A stretch of DNA of 64,000 nucleotides. Origin: Taxillus chinensis (Eukaryota > Streptophyta > Magnoliopsida > Santalales > Loranthaceae). The stretch is from NCBI GenBank assembly GCA_023512835.1, contig CM042090.1:49183321-49247320 (forward strand), read 5' to 3'. Below, one piece after another: positions 56,101-64,000 of the stretch; positions within the stretch are counted from its first letter, which is position 1, and every line of letters begins with the position of its first letter. A program made the translations under genes and the position numbers. A model generated the notes under the pieces. It was not told the origin of the DNA and made no database searches. It saw only the letters and a program-made list of their open reading frames with translations.

Positions 56101-57201
56101 TGTTGGATCAAACCCAGAATTTGGATAATGCCGTTAAAGCCTTATGTAATTTGATCTGAGATCTTTTGTGTTTATTTGATCATTGCAGAAGGTATGTCAC
56201 TAATCCAAAGATGCACTCGTGAGAGCAAAGCTAAGGACAGGATACATAATCCTGATCCGGACAAGAGTTAGTGTCGTCAAACACTTGGTAAATAACCAAG
56301 TAACAATAAGTGCGGAGTAAGGAAAATAAGTGCGGAGTAAGGAAAATAAGTGCGGAGTAAGGAAAATAGATGCGGAGTAAGGAATCCGGACTTATTACTC
56401 GCCCGGAGTAAGGAACTTACATACGGAGTAAGGAACTTACATACGGAGTAAGGAACTTACACACGGAGTAAGGAACTTACATGCGGAGTAAGGAAGCGCT
56501 GACACGGACTAAGGATTCTAGTACTGAATAGATACGGAATAAGCAACCACTGACACGGAGTAAGGTTCCGAGCTTCATTAACTACGGAGTAAGGAAAATT
56601 ACACCGGACCAAGAAGACACTGCTCCAATGAAACCGCATTTAAAGTTATCAGCTCGTGCTGTCCCGATGTAAGAAGAATGCATTTAGAACAAGAAGAATC
56701 TTACACGTGGATCATCCGGATATGTGGACACAACCTTAATTGTATCTCGGAACTCACAAAGACACTTATACTCTTCGAATCCAAGATCTTGAGCTCCACA
56801 ATCCGCAGCAGTCAAGGCAGATAGATTACCAAGGGATAGTTAGTGCGGAACGCATTCCGGAACTTCAAGTTCCAAGGTTGTCTCTTAGGAATGTTTTGTA
56901 TAAATATTCATACTTATACTTCTTGTAAAAAATAGTGAGCTAGAGCGAAGAAGTGCAAAAATAGAAAAGGCACTTGGCTAGTGTGTGAATTCAAAGTTGT
57001 AAACGAGTGTAAGAGAGTGTTTGCTTCTATTTTGTTGTAATCACTTTGTGATAATAAAACAAAATACTTCCACTATCCTGGTTATCTTCCGCAGTGATAT
57101 TATCACTTAAACTAGATAAGTCTTTGTGTCTTGAGAGAAAAGAAAGAGTTCGAATAAGAGCCTATTCACCCCCCCCCCCTTTAGGCTCCAAGGGACCATC
57201 A
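56101..57201 (+). repeat. 5' LTR of SIRE element C
   Basis: 1101 bp, TGTTGGATCAAACCC...GGGACCATCA. Shorter CGGAGTAAGGA-type array at 56310-56600, including near-perfect tandem units such as AAGTGCGGAGTAAGGAA. TATAAATA at 56899-56906. Confidence 0.92.
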
Positions 57202-57203
57202 AG

Positions 57204-57214
57204 TGGTATCGAGC
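57204..57214 (+). other. Primer-binding site of element C, one base short
   Basis: TGGTATCGAGC, where the standard site is TGGTATCAGAGC; the A of CAG is missing. Confidence 0.85.
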
Positions 57215-57261
57215 AAGTTCTACTTCGTTCTAAGTAGAGATCCCACTCTTTCAATCTCGAA

Positions 57262-59320
57262 ATGGCCGAAGAAAGCGGTATGCTTTTCAACACTCGCCTT
57301 AACTCCGGAGGTGCACAGGAGCCCATCCCGAATCGAAGCGGCGAGTGAAAATGTCGATCCACCACAACCTGGCTGCGCCACCGCTTCTCAACCACGGAGT
57401 TCCGGGTTTACTCTAACGAAACCGCCCAAATTCACACCTGAGCTTTTCTCCCGGTGGAAAGCTCGCATGAAGATGTTTATGGTTTGCCATGATCATCTTA
57501 TGTGGCCATGTCTTCATCGGAGATTCCAATTCCGATGACTATCGGAGAACATGGCGTAAGGAGGCCAAAGACCGATGTTGAACTTACCAACGATGAAAGA
57601 GCCTGGCGGTGCGCTAGTGAAAAGGCTCGGCTTATGTTACATCGTCCTTGGATTCCGAAGCTTTCCACGACGTCCAGGCTGCACGACAAAGAAAAGTCGT
57701 TTGGGACAAGCGACAATCCTCTATGAGGGGAGTCGGTCCCAAGATACGAATGTGATCCGTACTCTCCAGACGTAACTTTGAGAGTTTTAATCATAAACCA
57801 GGCGAATCACTTGAAAGCATCTATCGGAGATTCGGCAAGCTCATACTTGAACCGAAGACTGTCAATGAGCATTACTCTCAATCCCAGATCAATGACAAGT
57901 TCTTTCGCTCCTTGCCGGATCGCTACTACTCCAAACAACTCCAGATGCAATCGGACAAAAAGCGCGCAGATGTTCCCCTTGAAGAACTATATGGAGAGCT
58001 GCGGACTCACGAAGTCGAGTTTAAGTACTCGACGGAGATGAAAAAAATAGCTCGGAAAGAAAAGGGGGTAGCTCTCAAAGCTACCGAATGTCTAAACATA
58101 CCGAGGAATGATGATACGGACGTATCCGACAATTCGATTCGACGAGGAGGAGGAGATAGCCCTTCTTGTCAAATCCTTTGAGCGATTCCTACGGAAAAGC
58201 GAGAAAAGGGGTCGAAGACGCTCATCATCATCGTTCCAACCTCGAAGGAGCGACCCGAGTCTAGTTCCCAGGAATGTTTCAACTGTGGGAAAACCGGTCA
58301 CCGGGCCAAGGAATGCAGGTCCAAAGCAAAGGTGGCCGAGAAAAGTGACAAGGTAAATTCTCGCCGCTCCACCTCGGATAACAGCAAGAGCAAGAGAAAG
58401 GCGCTCGTGACAAAATACATGAGTGGCTCGGAAGAAGAGGAGGAATCCTCGGATGATGAGCCGACCATTAAGCCGAACGTCCGCCTCATGGCAAATACGA
58501 GGTACCTTCTATCTCTGAGCTCTGAGTAAATTAGAATCTCTTACTATTGCATGTGATCATGAAAAGAATGAGAGACTAATAATAACTCAAATGTACAAAG
58601 ATATGGAAAGTCGAATAAACGTCTCGAATTTACCATTAATAGACTCGAAAAGGACGTCGGCGACTTCGGGGGAAAGGAAGCTTGGTATCATGATCTAAGA
58701 GCTGAAAATCATCTCTTAAATACCAATCTCTCAGGCCTAAAAGTTATAGTTAAAAGACTCGAAAATGAATTGGAACAGGAAAAAGAAATAAATCGTAAGT
58801 GGCTAAAATCCGGGGAAATAGCCTCTACCTTTAGGACCGATCCCGACGACATTCGAGTCAAACCTGGTCTAGGTTCTTAACCATCAACCTCCATAGCTAA
58901 AGCCACCGAGTGTCCTCCGGATTTCACTCCTAAACTAACCAACTTATATCCTGTTAGTACATCTAAACCGTTGGATGGTTTCATTTCAGGTGGCACCATA
59001 GTTTATGATCGTGGAACGAGGTCATTCGCACTTCCCGAAGCGTAGCACCCGTAACTAAAGATGAAGGGAAGGCTGCTGCGTTAAAGCCAAAACTGTAGCA
59101 CCCAAAAAGAAAGACAAGGCTAAGGCCGACGCATTTAGGGCCAAGAGCGCGTCACCCAAACGTAATGGATTAGGCCACGTGGAACAGTAGAAAATCAGTA
59201 AAATCTAAGAGACCTGTATCCCCTGTTTGTACTTCACATTATAGTGTCTGTTCCATCCGTAGGGAAATGGGTCATTATCACTATGAATGTTGGAGTCTAT
59301 CTGATAGCTGGCTTTGTAAT
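57262..59320 (+). pseudogene. gag: SIRE gag of element C, frameshifted
   Basis: ATG at 57262 (MAEESGMLFNTRLNSGG). Recognisable pieces in three frames: PPKFTPELFSRWKARMKMF, LEELYGELRTHEVEFKYS, the zinc knuckle CFNCGKTGHRAKEC (58272-58313, intact), the acidic SGSEEEEESSDDEP block, the coiled-coil tail, and the second cysteine motif near 59248. At least eight frame changes compared with element A, most explained by single-base losses. The zinc knuckle is kept where element A has a stop. Confidence 0.88.
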
Positions 59321-59599
59321 CAATTTCAATCAAATAAAGATCAGTTTTATAAAAGGGGTTCTTCGAGCAAAACAAAATCTAAATCTAAAAGGAGTGTCTC
59401 TCCCAAGAAATCCCAAATAAAAGAAGCAGCTTGAAACTAACAAGTTAATGTCAACTTGGAAAGCTAAGAGTCCTAACAAAATCAAATCCGTAAATGTTGA
59501 CAATCTTGCTGCTCACTCTAACCGCCCGAAACAAGTTTGGGCACCAAAAGTGTAAATTGTTGTCTTTCAGGAGCATCTCTGGAATGAATTGCCGGATCA

Positions 59600-62500
59600 C
59601 TTGAAGTTAAAGATAAATCAAAGCAAGTGGATCCTTGATAGTGGATGCTCCAGGACATATGACGGGTGACCAGACTCTACTTGTAGAAGTTAATGATAAA
59701 CAAGGTCCATCCGTCTCATATGGCGACAACAAAGGAAAGGTAAGACTGTCGGGTATGGCACTTTAACTAACGGCCGTGTATCAATCACTAAAGTTGCACT
59801 AGTCGAAGGTTTAAAGCATAATTTGCTAAGTGTCGGTAAACTATGTGACAAAGGATTTACTTGTTTCCTTTTTGTCCAACACCTGTACGGTAAGAGAAAA
59901 CTTATCCGGAGATGTTAAGTTATCCGGATCAAGAGATGGGGACATATACTCGGTGGTCTTAAGAAATAATTCTTCGACCCTGTATGTTTCCTCACGAAAG
60001 CAACAGATGAAGATAGTTGGTTATGGCACAAGCGATGCGCACATTTGAACTTTAAGACTTTGTCTAAATTAGCATCACTTGATCTTGTCACCTGGTCTAC
60101 CCAAACTCAAGTTCTCCAGAGACACTCTCGTCGAGAATGCCAACTTGGTAAACAGACCAAACACGGCTTTAAGAGCAAATCGGTTAACTCAATAATTGCT
60201 CCTCTCGCAACTTCTTCATATGGACCTATGTGGTCCTATATCTGTTTCATCACTAGTTGGTGCGAGATATACCCTTGTGGTTATCGATGATTTCACCAGA
60301 TACACATGGGTGATGTTCCTGAAATCAAAGGATCAAACTTTTGAACATCTTGTAGATCTCTTCAACTGGATAAGCAACTCACAAGGACCGAGCATTAAAT
60401 GCATCGGGAGTGATCATGGTACGAAATTTGATTTTTCCGAAATGAGATCATATTGTTCTGAACAGGGCATACAACATGACTTTTCTGCGCCCAGAACCCC
60501 ACAACAAAATGGGGTAGCTGAGCGCAAGAATCGAACTTTAGTTGAAGCTGGTAGATCCATGTTAGCGGGGGCAATGCTTCCTCTCGCTCTATGGGCTGAA
60601 GCTGTGTCCACTGCCCGCTATGTTCGAAACGAACTCTAATAAATAAATCTACCATGAAAACACCCTATGAGATGTGGAGAGGTCGAAAACCTTCAATTTC
60701 ACATTTCAGAGCCTTCGGATGTACTTGCTATATACTGATCAATGGCAAAGAGACCCGAAATAAATTTGAACCAAAATCGATGATGGGATTTTTGTCGGGT
60801 ACTCACTTCATAGCAAGGCTTATCGGGTCTTCAATAGAAAACTTTCTAAAGTTGAAGAATCTATCCATGTAACCTTTGATGAAGCTAATCTCGATTGGTC
60901 AAAAGTCGGTCCTTCAAATTCTAATCTGCAGGTCATAAACAAACGTCGATTACTCAAAGTTTATGAATATTCCTGCCACACATCCTGACCGGTATCCTGA
61001 CCAACCACGTGGCATCCGCGAAACACAACGGAATTTTGTGGATGATGCTACGGATGACTCGGACTCCGGACTACCACTTAGCTCCGGACTACCACTTAGC
61101 TCCGGACTACCACTTAACTCCGGACTACCACTTAGCTCCGGACTACCACTTAGCTCCGGACTACCACTTAACTCCGGACTACCACTTAGCTCCGGACAAA
61201 CTCCTACGAGATACACAAAATTCCGGAGCACCTTCAAGTCCGTCCGGACTAGTTAACACCGAAAGAAACAGTGTTGAAGAACCAATCAGTTCATCCGTAC
61301 CTCTAAATACGGAAACATCTACTCCGGACGAAGCCCAACCAGTTGATACAACTGAACCACCCAATCTGGAAGAGCTTCAAATTGTTCAAGGACAACCAAC
61401 ACACGCACGAAATTATAGATGGACTCGAAACCATCCCTCGATCAAGTGATTGGTGATCCTACCGTTGGTGTAAGAACAAGAGCAGCCACCTCAAACATGA
61501 GTCTTCACTCATGCTTTCTATCTCAAATAGAACCAAAGGTGGTAGATGAAGCTCTTCAGGATTCAAACCGGATAGAAGCCATGCAAGAAGAACTGAATCA
61601 ATTTAAGAGAAATAATGTGTGGACCTTAGTACCAAGGCCTAAGTCTCAGCAAGTCATTGGCGTTAAATGGGTGTTCCGGAACAAACTTGATACGGATGGA
61701 ATAGTAATCCGGAACAAAGCCAGTGGTAGCCAAAGGATATCGTCAAGAAGAGGGAATAGATTATGATGAAACCTTTGCTCCTGGTCGCAAGACTTGAGGC
61801 AATCCGAATGTTTACTGGCGTATGCTTCATATGAAAACTTCATAGTTTATCAAATGGACGTCAAGAGCGCATTCCTGAATGGAGACCTTCAAGAGGAGGT
61901 GTATGTTGAACAACCTCCCGGCTTCATTGAACCTAAGGCAGGACATCTTGTCTACAAACTTCAGAAGCTCTATATGGTTTGAAGCAAGCTCCCGAGCCTG
62001 GTACGACACACATCGTCGGACTTCCTACTTGCTCATAACTTCCAAAAAGGGAAGATAGATACCACCCTATTTCTACGACAAGAGAAAGGACACACTCGAT
62101 CGTACAAATATACGTGGACGATATCATTTTCGGATCAACAAATCCGAAGCTTTGTGAAGAGTTTGCTAAGTTGATGACAGGCAAGTTTGAAATGAGCATG
62201 ATGGGAGAACTATCCTACTTCCTTGGAATTGAAGTCAAACAATTAAAGGAAGGAATCTTTATCAATCAGGCTAAGTACACTCGCGATCTTATTAAGAAGT
62301 TTGGTATGGAAGGTTCATCTCCCGTCAAAACTCCAATGCCTGTCGGTGCCAAGTTAGATCCGGATATGGACGGCATATCGAGAAATGTGACTGACTACGA
62401 GAGGGATGATCGGATCCTTGCTCTATCTTACAAGAAGTCGCCCAGACATTATGTTTGCAACTTGCATTTGTGCACGATATCAGGCGAATCCCAAGGAGTC

Positions 62501-63056
62501 ACATATGCTACATGTAAAACGGATCTTAAGGTATCTCAAAGGGACGATGAATTTGGGACTCTGGTACTCAAAGGAGTCCAACTTCACCTTATCAGGGTAC
62601 TCGATGCCGACTTCGCTGGATGTCGCATCGACAGGAAAAGCACAAGCGGTACGTGTCGGTTTCTTGGAAATAGATTGATCTCATGGTTCAAGAAGAAGCG
62701 AATTCCGTATCAACCTCTACTTGCTGAGGCGGAATATATCGTCTTTGGAAGTTGTCGCGCACAGCTACTTTGGATGCAAAGTCAACTTACGACTACGGAT
62801 TCAACATGTCCTCTATTCCACTTTACTGTGACAACACTAGTGCAATTGCCATCAGCAACAATCCTGTCATGCATCCTAAGACGAAGCACATTGAGGTCAG
62901 GTATCACTTCATACGCGATCATGTTCTTAAAAAGCATATTTCACTGGAACATGTTGCCACCGAAGATCAATTAGCGACATATTTACAAAGCCTCTCCTTG
63001 ATGCGAGGTTTTCTCGAACTACTCTTCCAACTAGGTATGCTCGACTTCTCTGCATA
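59600..63056 (+). pseudogene. pol: SIRE pol of element C: protease, integrase, reverse transcriptase, RNase H
   Basis: Protease around 59625-59760 (WILDSGCS then a frameshift). Integrase with MDLCGPISVSSLVGARYTL, IGSDHGTKFDFSEM and PQQNGVAERKNRTLV, so Asp-Asp-Glu are all kept, unlike element A. Linker with an 18-bp minisatellite. Reverse transcriptase with [30 protein letters not shown] and VDDIIFGSTNPKL. RNase H with DADFAGCRIDRKSTSGT, the WFKKKRI-type block absent from element A, and CDNTSAIAISNNPVM. At least ten frame changes. Apart from the frameshifts it is the best conserved pol in the window. Confidence 0.9.
61063..61192 (+). repeat. 18-bp coding minisatellite in the integrase-RT linker
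   Basis: Seven head-to-tail 18-bp units (CTCCGGACTACCACTTAG type) encode SGLPLS or SGLPLN in the order S,S,N,S,S,N,S, a 54-bp higher-order pattern. Elements A and B have one unit at this place. Confidence 0.95.
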
Positions 63057-64000
63057 GTTTCTCATTTAAATTTCACAACAAGATATTCTCTCACAAACCA
63101 TGCATTGTATGTTTACTTGAAAGTAGTAGAAAGACCGCATTGCTGATCATACTTACCGACTCCACGGTTCCATGTTTCGATGTTAATCTCAACCTCATAA
63201 TGGGAGGATGCTTGCGTTTCCCGATCAAGTCGTTTAAAGCTAACATAATTACGGTTTATATGATTTACCTCGATCGGATTCATGATCTTCATATCCATTA
63301 ATCACCACATGATCAAAGCATGTTCATTTAGATTACTCCATTAACGTGCATAGTTAAGGAGTGAAATGGGCTAGCTTGGAATGCCTGGTGGATGAATACA
63401 CAAACGCATTCCGATCAGCTTCAAGTATAGTCTTCAATAAGATAGACAATGTTGAACTACAAATTGGAACGGTCAACCGAGAGGATTGCACAATCTACGG
63501 GGGAGAAAATGCTTTATATTTTATTCAGAATACCCCCGTATATGTCTCATGACCTTTTTCCTTGATGTCTATCCGAGGGGGAGCTTTTCATTGAGAGGAT
63601 TAAATGATCTACGGGGGAGCAGCAATGAACCCCTAATATGTCTCGGATTCTCCCGTCTCTACGCTATTACTTCTGGATCTGATGGACATGCTTTGTTTTA
63701 AATCGGAAAAGTGGCATGTGTGGATGTATGTTCTTCCTTCAACCATGCATTTTAATCGATTAATCATCTCGCATTCTTTTGACATGTGTTCACCTTTTCA
63801 TCTCACACTCATGAATCCTAATGAAGCCAAATCATTTGACCTTTAATTAATCTTAGCTACGCTTTTTCAAGAAGACGGTTTCGCTATGTTGACCTATATG
63901 AACCTGTGTATTGCTATCCTGACATATGCCCTGATTCGGTAATATTGATCACTTTCACGTTGCGTACGTCTACTACATTCTTAGCCATGCATGAGTTCCG
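63057..64000 (+). other. Start of the spacer after pol, element C
   Basis: Homologous to 9428-10390. Contains CTACGGGGGAGAAAATGC (63497), CGAGGGGGAGCTT (63572) and CTACGGGGGAGCAGC (63611). No ORF. The window ends here. Confidence 0.65.

Larger units (their letters stand above)
56101..64000 (+). mobile_element. SIRE/Maximus element C, 3' part beyond the window
   Basis: 5' LTR, primer site, gag, protease, integrase, reverse transcriptase, RNase H and the first 0.94 kb of the spacer, in the same order as element A. The LTR ends in CCATCA like element B. The extra gene, if present, would start about 0.7-0.8 kb beyond the window end, judging from element A. Many one-base deletions in CAG/CTG contexts break the frames. 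Confidence 0.93.

Noticed and set aside
56310..56600. CRISPR-like spacing of near-identical CGGAGTAAGGA repeats
   Set aside because: Repeats are too short, irregular and inside an LTR; the genome is a plant and no cas genes exist.
61009..61449. Frame with DYHLAPDYHLTP repeats
   Set aside because: It is an alternative frame of the 18-bp minisatellite; the homologous elements read SGLPLS in the pol frame.

Overview
This is a gene-poor, heterochromatin-type window of a flowering plant genome, probably a eudicot. It is built almost entirely from LTR retrotransposons inserted into one another. No bacterial or organellar genes and no intact host gene were seen. The plant assignment rests on the element families: Ty1/copia SIRE/Maximus (Sirevirus) elements with initiator-Met-type primer sites, a Ty3 Tat/Ogre element with an Arg-type primer site, a second RNase H and an extra ORF1, a Ty3 Tekay-like chromovirus, an Athila fragment, a CACTA end, and a fragment of plant methionine synthase that still carries plant-type introns.

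Layout, left to right. 1-2467: decayed chromovirus LTR material. 2468-17016 (+): SIRE element A, nearly full length, with a solo LTR of another family (13101-14776, target duplication CCCTC) sitting in its downstream gene. 17017-17597: Athila-type and LTR scraps. 17598-29012 (+): Tat/Ogre element, cut at its integrase by element B. 29013-48993 (-): SIRE element B, whose 3' LTR is split by a complete Tekay-like element (29257-38006, TGCAT duplications) and whose reverse transcriptase is split by a solo Tat LTR (44875-47954, GCATA duplications). 48994-49651: Tat-like LTR remnant. 49652-52023: gene-capture region ending in a CACTA terminus, with four exons of a cobalamin-independent methionine synthase. 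52024-53734: LTR scrap and Athila RT-RNase H (-). 53735-55003: solo SIRE LTR (ATCCC duplications). 55009-56100: Tat-like LTR remnant. 56101 to the end (+): SIRE element C, running out of the window.

The most notable system is an additional gene of about 900 codons in SIRE elements A and B, placed 3' of pol where other SIRE elements carry an env-like ORF. Its N-terminus looks like the 'putative plant transposon protein' domain. A Pro/Ala/Ser-rich linker and a possible coiled coil follow, and the C-terminus is a Ulp1/SENP-like (C48) cysteine peptidase with the His-Asp-Gln-Cys residues visible in both copies. Both copies also keep a TATA-like box 121-123 nt upstream of the start codon plus a CCCTAAACC motif, which suggests an internal promoter.

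Every pol and gag here is broken by stops or frameshifts. Part of the damage in element C consists of a recurrent CAG/CTG-to-CG one-base loss, even in its primer-binding site, which looks more like a sequencing artefact at methylated CHG sites than biology.
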